Shown: piece after piece, positions 53,927 through 62,005 of the stretch
How the letters are laid out: each line of letters starts with the position of its first letter
Numbering within the stretch: position 1 is the first letter of the stretch
Source of the DNA: Clostridium sp. AWRP
GTDB lineage: Bacteria > Bacillota > Clostridia > Clostridiales > Clostridiaceae
Reading direction: 5' to 3'
NCBI RefSeq assembly: GCF_004006395.2
Contig: NZ_CP029758.2
Location: forward strand, 3,968,001-4,032,000
DNA: 64,000 bases
The notes under the pieces: model-generated
Seen by the model: only the letters and a program-made list of their open reading frames with translations
Told to the model about the DNA's origin: nothing
Databases searched by the model: none
Position numbers and translations under genes: made by a program

Positions 53927-54065
53927 CTTGATTTAATCTCACATAGTCAAAGTTTAAACTTTGACTATCTATATCAATTATACTATTACAATTAAAACAT
54001 TTAAAATGCATATGCAGGAGTTTTCTACTAAATATTTTCATTTCTTTTACTATTCCTAATTCATG
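53927..54065 (-). pseudogene. Possible remnant of a Fur-family regulator
   Basis: Read from 54065 on the minus strand, the frame gives HELGIVKEMKIFSRKL and then LLHMHFKCFNCNSIIDID. This matches the run of Fur/PerR proteins from the end of the winged helix (ELGIVKE) into the metal-binding dimerisation domain (HxHFxCxxCxxIxDID). There is no N-terminal part, no ribosome site, and beyond 53927 the frame enters the repeat fragment and loses similarity. It is best read as a decayed gene cut by a repeat. The match is by eye and short. Confidence 0.45.
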
Positions 54066-54071
54066 AAATGA

Positions 54072-54428
54072 TTATTCATTACAATGTCCTTCGTATTTAT
54101 GTTCCTCACAAATACTTCCTGTGGATTTTAATTCACCCTTAATATATTTTTGTACCATATCATCACATAAACCTTGTGCACCAACTATTACCTCAATTTG
54201 ATTTTCATTAAATAACTGTTGTGCTGTTTCTCCCATACCTCCTGCAATAATTACATTTACATTTAAACCTTTTAAAAACACTGGAAGATATCCTGGTCTA
54301 TGTCCTGGATTTGCAGTAAATTGTCCCTGAGATGCCTTTCCATTATCTACATCATATATTGTAAAACCTTCACAATGTCCAAAATGTCCACTTACATACT
54401 TTCCATCACTTGCAATTGCTATTTTCAT
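54072..54428 (-). CDS. NifX/NifB-type dinitrogenase cofactor family protein
   Basis: 118 residues. MKIAIASDGKYVSGHFGHCEGFTIYD start, NVIIAGGMGETAQQLF and a Cys/His-rich tail (CEEHKYEGHCNE). It is a paralogue of the proteins at 52944 and 56196. It follows AAGGAGG and is encoded 70 bp after a ferredoxin-containing MinD ATPase, its likely partner. Confidence 0.9.
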   Translation of the reverse strand: MKIAIASDGKYVSGHFGHCEGFTIYDVDNGKASQGQFTANPGHRPGYLPVFLKGLNVNVIIAGGMGETAQQLFNENQIEVIVGAQGLCDDMVQKYIKGELKSTGSICEEHKYEGHCNE

Positions 54429-54498
54429 TTAAATTTCCTCCTTATATTTTAATTGATAATTTATAATTTTTATTAATTTTATACTTAATGCTAAAAAT

Positions 54499-55344
54499 TT
54501 AGAAAAAGCTTTTTATAGTATTCCACATATCTTCAATAGCTTTTTCTGCCATACTTTCCTTATAAAAAGTTATAGGTTTTAATTCATTTATGGACTTCAT
54601 AACAGTATCATCATAAGGAATTTTGCCTACCAACTCTAAATTTTGCAAAAATACAAAATTTTCTATTTTTTTAGTTATTTCTTCATTTATATCATATTTA
54701 TTTATACATACCATAGTAAAAATTTCAAAATGTTTACATAGGTTTACTACTCTTGCTAAATCTTCAAGGCCTGATTTTGTAGGCTCTGTAACAACTAACA
54801 CTGCATCACTACCTGCTACAGAAGATATTACAGGACATCCAATACCAGGTGATCCATCTACTATAGTTAGCTTATCATCACAATTAAACTTTTTACCATT
54901 TTTTCTTAAATAGTTTACTAATTTTCCTGACCCATCACCCCCTATTTTCATTTCTGCCCTTGAAATTATTCCTTTATCTAACTCAGTAATGAAAGTATTT
55001 GCTACATTTTGATCTTTTAATTCTATAGCATTATGAGGACATACTAATGTACATGAACCACAACCTTCACACTCAAATAAATCTACTTTAAAGTCTGTTA
55101 TAGCTTGGAATTTGCATATGGTTTCACATTTTCCACATTTTTTACACATAGATTCATTTATAGAAGCCTTTTTCCCACCTATAAAACTTTTTTTTTCTAT
55201 ATCTTTTCCTTTGTAAAACATGTAAAGATTGGGGGCATCTACATCGCAATCTATCCTTATTACATCTTTTGCAATTTCAGCTAATGCTGTTGCAATAGTA
55301 GTTTTTCCTGTTCCACCTTTTCCACTTACAACTACTAATTCCAA
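54499..55344 (-). CDS. MinD-like ATPase with ferredoxin domain, copy A
   Basis: 281 residues. Walker A GKGGTGKTTIA, then an inserted 2[4Fe-4S] ferredoxin (CKKCGKCETIC and CEGCGSCTLVC, about residues 67-105), then switch motif VDGSPGIGCPVI. It is the Mrp-like/ORP-associated ATPase type. The start is TTG with GGGAGGTG upstream. It overlaps the end of the preceding paralogue by 10 bp, so the two are probably a heterodimer. Confidence 0.9.
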   Translation of the reverse strand: MELVVVSGKGGTGKTTIATALAEIAKDVIRIDCDVDAPNLYMFYKGKDIEKKSFIGGKKASINESMCKKCGKCETICKFQAITDFKVDLFECEGCGSCTLVCPHNAIELKDQNVANTFITELDKGIISRAEMKIGGDGSGKLVNYLRKNGKKFNCDDKLTIVDGSPGIGCPVISSVAGSDAVLVVTEPTKSGLEDLARVVNLCKHFEIFTMVCINKYDINEEITKKIENFVFLQNLELVGKIPYDDTVMKSINELKPITFYKESMAEKAIEDMWNTIKSFF

Positions 55345-56165
55345 GCTAACACCTCCCTTATCTTCTGTGAAAGTTTATCAAATATTGCTTTGTGATGTAA
55401 ATCATCATATAATATTTCGCCCTTAGAATAAAGTATTGCTGTATCCTTACTATAGTCAATAGTACCTAGTAACGTAATTTTTTCTTCTTTACAATATTTT
55501 TTTATTATATTGTCCTTTTTATCGTCTTTATTTATAACTATACCAAAAGGTATGTTATACATTTTCACAAGTTCTACAGCCATTTTTAAATCATGAAGTC
55601 CAAACTCTGAAGGTTCTGTAACAAGCACTGCAGCATCAGCATATTTTAAAGTATTTATTACATTACAGGAAGTTCCAGGTGGACAATCAATTAAATTAAC
55701 TTCTCCTGATAAATTCTCAAGTAATTCTTTAATAACAGGTACTGCCATAGGTTCACTTATATTTAAAATTCCTCTACTGCATCTTATATCTCTTGATGTC
55801 CCTTTTTCAATTTTCCCTATTTCTCTTTTACCATAAGTTACAGCATTGTATTTACATACAATTTCACAAGCACCACAGCCATGACACAACTTTTGAAAAA
55901 GAAAAAGATCATCCTTCACTTTTGCAAGGGCATTAAATTGACATGCATTTGCACAAGAACCACAGACAGTACATTTACGGGCATCTATTATTGGATATTC
56001 TACTTTCACCGATTCTACTATATCTACTTTAGGTTTTAGGAACAGAAAACCATTTGGTTCTTCTACATCACAATCTACATAATTTGCCCTTAAAGCAAGA
56101 GCAAGATTAGTAGATACTGTAGTTTTTCCTGTTCCTCCTTTTCCACTAAGTACTGCTATATTCAC
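55335..56165 (-). CDS. MinD-like ATPase with ferredoxin domain, copy B
   Basis: 276 residues. Walker A GKGGTGKTTVS, ferredoxin cysteines CTVCGSCANAC and CHGCGACEIVC near residues 65-105, and switch LIDCPPGTSCNV. It starts with GTG after GGAG. It is a close relative of the following gene and lies 30 bp after a NifX-like gene in the same operon. Confidence 0.9.
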   Translation of the reverse strand: MNIAVLSGKGGTGKTTVSTNLALALRANYVDCDVEEPNGFLFLKPKVDIVESVKVEYPIIDARKCTVCGSCANACQFNALAKVKDDLFLFQKLCHGCGACEIVCKYNAVTYGKREIGKIEKGTSRDIRCSRGILNISEPMAVPVIKELLENLSGEVNLIDCPPGTSCNVINTLKYADAAVLVTEPSEFGLHDLKMAVELVKMYNIPFGIVINKDDKKDNIIKKYCKEEKITLLGTIDYSKDTAILYSKGEILYDDLHHKAIFDKLSQKIREVLAWN

Positions 56166-56195
56166 TATACACTCATCTCCAACTTAATAAATTCT

Positions 56196-56549
56196 TCAAT
56201 GGTGTGCTGGACCAGAAATTTTTATTTCTTCAAGTTCATCATTTTTATACTTCTGAAGAACTGAGTTTATATCTATACTACTGCACTTATAAGCTTTGAT
56301 TCCTGATTTTTGAATAAGCTCAAATGCATTAGGGCCAAGATTTCCTGTAATAATAGCATTTACTTTCTCATCTATTAATTGATTAGATGCAGCAATACCT
56401 GCTCCTCCACTTGAACTTTGACCTTTGTTTTCTATGATTTTAATTTCTCCACTTTCAGTGTCATGAATTTGAAAGTACTTACACCTTCCAAACCTACTAT
56501 CAAGTAAATCTTCAGCATTTTTTCCTGCTGATGAAATTGCTATTTTCAT
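56196..56549 (-). CDS. NifX/NifB-type dinitrogenase cofactor family protein
   Basis: 117 residues. MKIAISSAGKNAEDLLDSRFGRCKYFQIHD, SGGAGIAASNQL and VNAIITGNLGPNAF match the family, with a His-His C-terminus. The preferred ATG 56549 is six bases after GGAGGG. It is the first gene of an operon with both MinD-like ATPases and a third NifX-like gene, and lies about 85 bp downstream of the symmetric promoter/operator at 56630-56689. Confidence 0.9.
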   Translation of the reverse strand: MKIAISSAGKNAEDLLDSRFGRCKYFQIHDTESGEIKIIENKGQSSSGGAGIAASNQLIDEKVNAIITGNLGPNAFELIQKSGIKAYKCSSIDINSVLQKYKNDELEEIKISGPAHH

Positions 56550-56629
56550 CACTATCCCTCCAAATCTTCAATTATACTTTTGCTATAGATATGAACTATA
56601 TTCTAAAATAAACTCATATCTCAGTTACG

Positions 56630-56689
56630 TTATTGGCATTTGCTATTTTAATACTATCACTAATATAAGTTATTGTCAAATGCCAATAA
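56630..56689 (-). promoter_or_regulatory. Promoter bracketed by GGCATTTG/CAAATGCC half-sites (site 1)
   Basis: On the minus strand, half-site GGCATTTG (56684-56677) overlaps -35 TTGACA (56679-56674); 17 bp later comes -10 TAGTAT (56656-56651), and then the inverted half-site CAAATGCC (56642-56635). The two half-sites are 42 bp apart centre to centre. The arms extend to TTATTGGCATTTG. It drives the NifX/MinD operon. Confidence 0.75.
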
Positions 56690-56774
56690 CTTATATTTTT
56701 ATAAATTTATATTCAAATACCCATAACTCCCTTTAAACTATTTTGTTTTAAATTAACTTCATCAGAATATGCTT

Positions 56775-56811
56775 AAAAAATCTACCCGTAACTGCAAAAC
56801 GGTTACGGGTA
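56775..56811 (-). terminator. Terminator of the Mrp ATPase gene
   Basis: A perfect 10-bp stem, TACCCGTAAC (56783-56792) with GTTACGGGTA (56802-56811), is followed on the minus strand by GATTTTTTA. It lies 19 bp beyond the Mrp gene stop and upstream of the next promoter. Confidence 0.9.
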
Positions 56812-56829
56812 ATTTATAAGTATTTGTCT

Positions 56830-57660
56830 TTATTTTTCTAAACTCTTCATTACGTTATCAACGATAGGATAAAAAACCTTTTCAAGGTCTTCATCTTCAT
56901 TTTTATATGTAGGGTCTGATAAATTACCTACGCTATTTAAAACAGGAATTTCTCCTAAAAGCTTCAAATTCATTTCTTCTAAAAACTTAGTTGTGCTTTC
57001 TCCATTAAATGGTTTTATTTTTTTACCACAATCCGGACAAGTTATATAGCTCATATTTTCAATAACACCTAATACATCAATATTAATTGCCCTTGCCATA
57101 TTTACAGCTTTTGAAACTATCATTGAAACTAGATCCTGGGGAACAGATACCATAACTATTCCATTTATAGGAATAGACTGCATAACTGTCAGTGCAACAT
57201 CACTTGTTCCTGGAGGCATATCAATAACTAAATAATCAAGTTCTCCCCATAGTACATCTGTCCAAAATTGTTTAACTACACCACCAATCATCGGTCCTCT
57301 CCAAATAACAGGATCATTTTCATTGTCCACTAATAAGTTTAAAGACATAACTTTTATACCATCATCTGTATCTACAGGATGCATTAATTCCCCATCTGAA
57401 ATAACTTTTTTGTCTTTTAGACCAACAAGCCTTGGTACACTTGGCCCTGTTATATCCGCATCTAAGATACCTGTGCTATATCCCAGTTCCTTTAAACGTT
57501 TTGCAATAAGAACTGAAATTGAGGATTTTCCTACTCCACCTTTTCCACTCATAACGCCAATAATTTTTTTTACTTTGTTTAAAGGATTATTTTCAATCAT
57601 ACATTTTTGCTTATCCTTATCACATCCCCCATTAGATGGGCATGAATTACATTCTGACAT
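56830..57660 (-). CDS. Mrp/NBP35 family Fe-S carrier ATPase
   Basis: 276 residues from ATG 57660, which has TAGGAG eight bases upstream (the ATG at 57690 lacks one and lies in the operator). Four N-terminal cysteines (CNSCPSNGGCDKDKQKC) and the deviant Walker A GKGGVGKSSI are present, with the conserved MPPGTSDVALTV and the C-terminal pair ITCPDCGKKI. It transfers Fe-S clusters. It has its own promoter and terminator, adjacent to the NifX/MinD operon, so a joint role in cluster assembly is probable. Confidence 0.93.
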   Translation of the reverse strand: MSECNSCPSNGGCDKDKQKCMIENNPLNKVKKIIGVMSGKGGVGKSSISVLIAKRLKELGYSTGILDADITGPSVPRLVGLKDKKVISDGELMHPVDTDDGIKVMSLNLLVDNENDPVIWRGPMIGGVVKQFWTDVLWGELDYLVIDMPPGTSDVALTVMQSIPINGIVMVSVPQDLVSMIVSKAVNMARAINIDVLGVIENMSYITCPDCGKKIKPFNGESTTKFLEEMNLKLLGEIPVLNSVGNLSDPTYKNEDEDLEKVFYPIVDNVMKSLEK

Positions 57661-57682
57661 GAAATCATCTCCTAAATTTATA

Positions 57683-57738
57683 ATTAGCATTTGCTACTTA
57701 TATAATAACTCCATTTATAATTATTATCAAATGCCAAT
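57683..57738 (-). promoter_or_regulatory. Promoter bracketed by GGCATTTG/CAAATGCT half-sites (site 2)
   Basis: Minus strand: GGCATTTG (57735-57728) overlaps -35 TTGATA (57730-57725); a 17-bp spacer follows, then TATTAT (57707-57702), then CAAATGCT (57693-57686). The half-site spacing of 42 bp and the promoter geometry are identical to sites 1 and 3. It drives the Mrp ATPase gene. Confidence 0.75.
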
Positions 57739-57771
57739 TATAATACTCATTTTTGTATTTAACCCAAAATA

Positions 57772-57993
57772 TCAATCACAGCGTTTTTTCCGCAATAATT
57801 CTTCTAACTCATTAATGCGTTTATTTATTTGTTCTATCTCTGCTTCATATTTTCCTACTGTAGCACTAGATAAATGAATACCTCTCTGTCCTAGTACAAG
57901 TGATCTTTCTTCTTCTATATCTTCAAGAGAGTCTTTAAGTTCTGCAAGCTTTTTTTCTAATTCAGAAATACTCATTTTTTCAAAATCATACAT
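57772..57993 (-). CDS. Small coiled-coil protein of unknown function
   Basis: 73 residues, almost wholly charged heptad-like helix (ISELEKKLAELKDSLEDIEEERSLV and AEIEQINKRINELEELLRKK), ending in Cys-Asp. I do not recognise the family. AAGGAG lies 11 bases before the ATG, an ordinary if slightly long spacing. It lies upstream of the Mrp gene, before the Mrp promoter. A MITE-like repeat lies behind it. Confidence 0.6.
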   Translation of the reverse strand: MYDFEKMSISELEKKLAELKDSLEDIEEERSLVLGQRGIHLSSATVGKYEAEIEQINKRINELEELLRKKRCD

Positions 57994-58018
57994 TATAATC
58001 TACACTCCTTTTTTATTA

Positions 58019-58268
58019 CTCAACTTTCGCTTATATAGGATTTTGACTTAATATAAAAAAATTACGATCTAAATGAATTCATAATTCACAGTTCACAGTT
58101 CACAATTTCGGTAAATTTTTCTCCGCTGTGCTGCTAAAAATTTTAAATTTGAAACTTTTTAAAGCTTATTGAAGCTTTGCTTCAATGGTGCTATATTTTA
58201 GATTTTCTGAAGTTTTAACGGAAGAAAATTATCCCTAATTGTGAATTGTGCATGGTGCATTGTAAATT
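58019..58268. repeat. MITE-like palindromic element with left X arm
   Basis: 58019-58060 carries the X arm (CTCAACTTTCGC, TTTTGACTTAATATAAAA). 58077-58268 carries the core, with ATTCACAGTTCAC / GTGCATGGTGCATTGTAAATT ends and an interior matching 23384-23566 apart from a few bases and one 10-bp insertion (AACTTTTTAA). It lies between the coiled-coil gene and the lysR gene. Confidence 0.85.
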
Positions 58269-58282
58269 CATTTATAACCTTA

Positions 58283-59155
58283 CTACTTTATTGTACATAA
58301 ATCTATAAAACGTTTCATTGTCTCTGTTAAATATTTGTTCTTGTGATATATGATTTTAAACTTTCTTTTAAATTTAATACCTTTAACAGGTATTTCACAA
58401 AGGGTACCAGAGGATAATTCATTTGTCACTGAATTTCTAGAAATAACTGACACTCCTAATCCTTCTGCAACTGCAATTTTTATGGTATCAGTATTGTTAC
58501 ATATCCATGAAGCCTTCCATGTTAATTCATTTTCTATCATTTTATCTTCAAATGTCTTACGAGTTCCACTTCCTTTTTCACGAATAATAAATTTTTCTTT
58601 TTGAAGTTCGCAAGGTTCCACATAAGGAAGTTTTGCAAATCTGTGGCAAGCTCCACAAATAAGTATCAATTCGTCATCCATAAATGGTTTGTTTAAAATA
58701 TCTGAATTTGTCGTTTCTCCTTCTACAAGACCTATGTCAATTTCATCGTGAAGAAGCATTTTTTCAATTTTTGTGGTATTTTCTTCATACACTTGTATAT
58801 CAGTTTCTGGATATACTTTTTGAAAATGTGAAACAAATTTAGGTAAAACATAAGCTCCAACAGTAACACTTGCACCAATACGTATAGATCCATTTTCATG
58901 CAAAGTCTTCATATCATTTTCTAATTCTGTATTTAACTTAATAATATATCTAGCATAACTCATTAGTTTTTCTCCTGCCTGAGTCAAATAAAGTTTTCTT
59001 GAAAGCCGTTCAAAAAGTCGTATACCATAGTGATTTTCAAGTTCAGAAATTGCCTGACTAACTGCTGACTGAGACATAAAAAGTGTTTCAGAAGCCTTAG
59101 TCATATTCATTTTGTCACATACAGCAACAAATATTTTAAAATGTCTTAAAGTCAT
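58283..59155 (-). CDS. LysR family transcriptional regulator
   Basis: 290 residues from ATG 59155, six bases after AAGGAG. N-terminal winged helix (MTLRHFKIFVAVCDKMNMTKASETLFMSQSAVSQAI) and a periplasmic-binding-like effector domain (IRIGASVTVGAYVLP). It is divergent from the YeiH-type gene, the classical arrangement for a LysR regulator and its target. The effector is unknown; sulfur or anion compounds are likely given the target. Confidence 0.93.
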   Translation of the reverse strand: MTLRHFKIFVAVCDKMNMTKASETLFMSQSAVSQAISELENHYGIRLFERLSRKLYLTQAGEKLMSYARYIIKLNTELENDMKTLHENGSIRIGASVTVGAYVLPKFVSHFQKVYPETDIQVYEENTTKIEKMLLHDEIDIGLVEGETTNSDILNKPFMDDELILICGACHRFAKLPYVEPCELQKEKFIIREKGSGTRKTFEDKMIENELTWKASWICNNTDTIKIAVAEGLGVSVISRNSVTNELSSGTLCEIPVKGIKFKRKFKIIYHKNKYLTETMKRFIDLCTIK

Positions 59156-59262
59156 AATATTCTCCTTATGCATTAGTATATACTTATTATATTAATTAAA
59201 TAATAATATTTTACTTATGTAATGTCAAGGTGTATTATGAATGGCAGATAGGAGGAGATATT

Positions 59263-60258
59263 ATGAAAACAATAACTAATAAAGTATCAGGAATTATACT
59301 TGCACTAATTATAGCTATTCCAGCATGGCTACTTGGAAATGCTTTTCCTATTATAGGAAGTCCTGTGCTTGGAATTTTATTTGGAATGGTTTTAGCATTT
59401 TGGAAAAGGCCAAGCTGTTTTAACGAAGGTATAACCTATACTGCAAAAAAATTACTTCAATATTCCATTATCCTTATAGGTTTTGGCATGAATCTTTTTA
59501 ATGTTTTTAAAGTAGGAAAACAAACAATTCTTTTAATGACTTTCACACTAACAGCAGCATTTATTACTGCTTATATTGTAGGTAAATTATTAAGGATAAA
59601 TGGGAAAACGGCAACTTTAATAGGTATTGGTTCCTCCATATGTGGTGGTTCAGCTATTGCAGCAACAGCTCCTGTTATTAATGCAAATGAACAGGAAGTT
59701 GCCCATTCCATATCAACCATATTTCTTTTTAATGCCATTGCAGCCTTTTTATTTCCATTCCTCGGACATTTATTTGGCATGAGTAATCAATGCTTTGGTC
59801 TTTGGGCTGGGACAGCTGTTAACGATACTTCATCTGTAGTAGCCGCTGGTTATTCCTACAGCAATGCAGCAGGCAATCTTGCAGTCATAGTAAAACTCAC
59901 AAGAACCCTGGCTATCGTTCCAATTACATTGGTGCTAGCTATTTACACTTCTAAGAAAGAAGCCAAAAATAAAGAAGGATCTTATAGGCTAAGTAAAATA
60001 TTTCCCTGGTTCGTACTTGGTTTTATGGCTGCATCAATAATTAGCACATTTATTCCTCTGCCAACTGTATTTACTACATTTTTATCAGAGACAGGAAAAT
60101 TTATTATTGTAATGGCAATGGTATCTGTAGGATTAAATACTAATATTATAAAACTTGTAAAAAATGGTTTAAGTCCAATTTTATTAGGCTTTACATGCTG
60201 GGTAGTTTTAGCACTTACTTCACTTGGAGTTCAACATTTTATAATGGGAATTTTTTAG
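59263..60258 (+). CDS. YeiH family putative sulfate/anion exporter
   Basis: 331 residues with ten or so membrane helices. GSPVLGILFGMVLAFWKRP, SSICGGSAIAATAPVI and WAGTAVNDTSSVVAAGYSYS are conserved in the YeiH (UPF0324) family. I start it at ATG 59263, after AGGAGG by seven bases. The divergent LysR gene probably controls it. Transport of sulfite or related anions is suggested for the family but not proven. Confidence 0.9.
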   Translation: MKTITNKVSGIILALIIAIPAWLLGNAFPIIGSPVLGILFGMVLAFWKRPSCFNEGITYTAKKLLQYSIILIGFGMNLFNVFKVGKQTILLMTFTLTAAFITAYIVGKLLRINGKTATLIGIGSSICGGSAIAATAPVINANEQEVAHSISTIFLFNAIAAFLFPFLGHLFGMSNQCFGLWAGTAVNDTSSVVAAGYSYSNAAGNLAVIVKLTRTLAIVPITLVLAIYTSKKEAKNKEGSYRLSKIFPWFVLGFMAASIISTFIPLPTVFTTFLSETGKFIIVMAMVSVGLNTNIIKLVKNGLSPILLGFTCWVVLALTSLGVQHFIMGIF

Positions 60259-60325
60259 AGAAAGAAATTTGATTAACATTGATCTTAAAACATCATAATA
60301 AAAATCTTTAAAAACAATATTTTAG

Positions 60326-60380
60326 GGGCAATATACAACCTTTTAGTAAAAAACTTTTACTAAAAGGTTGTATATTGCCC
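60326..60380. terminator. Strong bidirectional terminator
   Basis: A perfect stem of about 26 bp (60326-60351 with 60355-60380; arms start GGGCAATATACAACC) lies between convergent genes. It is followed by TTTAATATTTTT on the plus strand and by TAAAATATTGTTTTT on the minus strand. Confidence 0.9.
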
Positions 60381-60402
60381 TTTAATATTTTTAATATTAA
60401 AT

Positions 60403-61236
60403 CTAGATAATTACATTTCCTGTGTTGTTATATAAGAATCTTTTTTTTAATTGAAGTTTCATTTCTTTAATGGCTTTTTCTCCTGTACAGTGACACATTT
60501 CTAAAACTCGTATATCCTTTTCTTTTATAAACTTAATTGTACTATTTAACCTTAAATCATTAGCTTCTAGCAAATGGGTTCCTCCCACAATACCATAGAT
60601 TGGCATACCCGTCTTTTCTATAATTGTCTCTAAAATATTAATTATTCCTACATGAGAACAACCAACTATAACCATCAATCCTTTATCAAGCTTAACTACT
60701 AATACTATTTCATCTGAAAAATCATCCAATGTATAGTTTCTATTTTGTTTTATTTGAAATTTGGGGTTTGTTAATTCAAAATCATTATTTTTGTTAAAAT
60801 TGGAAAATATCATTATATCTTTGTTAATGTAAAATATATCTTCTTCAACATATTTTATTGGAATATTATTTTTATTAACAAATTCTTCATTAAAGGAATT
60901 GCCAATATACTTGTAAGTTTTCTCTTCTGTAAATTTATATTTTCTATTAAAGAATTCTTTCCCTACAATTAATTTATATGGGCTTTTAACTTTATCTACA
61001 AACTTTTTAAAACCTCCACTATGGTCATAATGACCATGACTTAAAATAACATAATTCAAATTATTTAAATCAACATTTAATCTTTCAGCATTTTTAATAA
61101 AATTTCCACTTTGGCCAGTATCAAACAATATTTTAAATCCATTAACTTCTATGTAAAGTGATAATCCATGTTCACTATATAATTTGGGATCAACACCAGG
61201 TTTATTTTCTATGAGAGTTACTATTTTAAAATTCAT
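60403..61236 (-). CDS. MBL-fold metallo-hydrolase
   Basis: 277 residues from ATG 61236. The metal motif HGHYDHSGG near residues 68-76, VGCSHVGIINILE and HCTGEKA match the branch of MBL proteins annotated as dihydropterin-type hydrolases in methanogens and anaerobes. I chose this start because it follows GGTGAT and gives the family N-terminus MNFKIVTLIENKPG. An upstream in-frame ATG at 61287 lies within the flavin-reductase gene. It is encoded together with that gene from one promoter. Its true substrate is unknown. Confidence 0.85.
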   Translation of the reverse strand: MNFKIVTLIENKPGVDPKLYSEHGLSLYIEVNGFKILFDTGQSGNFIKNAERLNVDLNNLNYVILSHGHYDHSGGFKKFVDKVKSPYKLIVGKEFFNRKYKFTEEKTYKYIGNSFNEEFVNKNNIPIKYVEEDIFYINKDIMIFSNFNKNNDFELTNPKFQIKQNRNYTLDDFSDEIVLVVKLDKGLMVIVGCSHVGIINILETIIEKTGMPIYGIVGGTHLLEANDLRLNSTIKFIKEKDIRVLEMCHCTGEKAIKEMKLQLKKRFLYNNTGNVII

Positions 61237-61258
61237 TTTAATCACCAACTCATTTAAA

Positions 61259-61750
61259 TTAAAGAAGTTGAATTTTAGAAAAATCAATATCTCCGTTATC
61301 TTTAATCATCTCTTTATCAGCATGAACATATTCAATTTTTCCTGCAAACATTTCATGTGAACCAGTAACTATAGAATCCTCTACCTTACACTCTATGTTT
61401 ATAGGGCAGTCTGCTAATAAAGGAGCATTTACCTTTATTCCTTCGTCAACTTTAATATTAAGTTTTGAAAATTTATCTTCATTTCTGCCGCTATGACTAC
61501 CTAAATATTCAAACATTTCTTTTTGTTCTTTTGTAACAATATTTACTACAAAAACACCTGTTTCTTTTATCATTTTATAAGAATATCTAGATGGAACAAT
61601 ACCTACCATAATCATTGGTGGGTCATAACTACAGTTACAACAGTATGCTACTGCTAGTGCATTATTCTTACCATTTACATCCCTACAAGAAACTAATATT
61701 TTAGGCATCGGTTGAAGACATGACTTCATATTTCCTTGAATTTTTTCCAT
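61259..61750 (-). CDS. Flavin reductase family protein
   Basis: 163 residues. MPKILVSCRDVNGKNNALAVAYCCNCSYDPPMIMVGIVPSRYSYKMI is the FMN-binding split-barrel pattern of flavoredoxin/flavin reductases, with VNIVTKEQKEMFEYLGSHSGRNEDKF in the middle. GGAGG precedes the ATG. It is the first gene after the third symmetric promoter, followed by the MBL-fold gene. It may supply electrons to it or to an Fe-S system. Confidence 0.9.
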   Translation of the reverse strand: MEKIQGNMKSCLQPMPKILVSCRDVNGKNNALAVAYCCNCSYDPPMIMVGIVPSRYSYKMIKETGVFVVNIVTKEQKEMFEYLGSHSGRNEDKFSKLNIKVDEGIKVNAPLLADCPINIECKVEDSIVTGSHEMFAGKIEYVHADKEMIKDNGDIDFSKIQLL

Positions 61751-61846
61751 AATAATATTCCTCCATTATTTATAGTATTGCCAAAAATTTTAATGCAATT
61801 TCTAGCTTAATTCTTTTATTTGTAACAAATTTAATTACTGTTTATA

Positions 61847-61904
61847 TATTGGCATTTGCTATTTTCATAATACATCTATGCATAATTATTGTCAAATGCC
61901 AATA
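61847..61904 (-). promoter_or_regulatory. Promoter bracketed by GGCATTTG/CAAATGCC half-sites (site 3)
   Basis: Minus strand: GGCATTTG (61900-61893) overlaps -35 TTGACA (61895-61890); a 17-bp spacer follows, then TATTAT (61872-61867), then CAAATGCC (61858-61851). The half-site spacing is again 42 bp. It drives the flavin reductase and MBL-fold genes. Confidence 0.8.
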
Positions 61905-61944
61905 TGAAAACATCTATAGATTTATTTCTTCTCATTTATAGTAT

Positions 61945-61980
61945 AAAAGCCCATGCATTATAAAATGTATAGGCTTTTTT
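61945..61980 (-). terminator. Terminator after the TIGR03943 gene
   Basis: The imperfect stem AAAGCCCATGCATT / AATGTATAGGCTTT lies about 26 bp beyond the gene stop. On the minus strand it is followed by TATACT, and on the plus strand by TTTTTT. Confidence 0.6.
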
Positions 61981-62005
61981 ATTACTTCTCTTCCTTATAT
62001 TAAAG

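Noticed and set aside
53805..54041. A 78-residue minus-strand ORF overlapping the DUF134 start
   Set aside because: It has no ribosome binding site, overlaps the regulator gene, and its second half is read through a palindromic repeat. I treat its first part as a Fur-like remnant instead of a gene.
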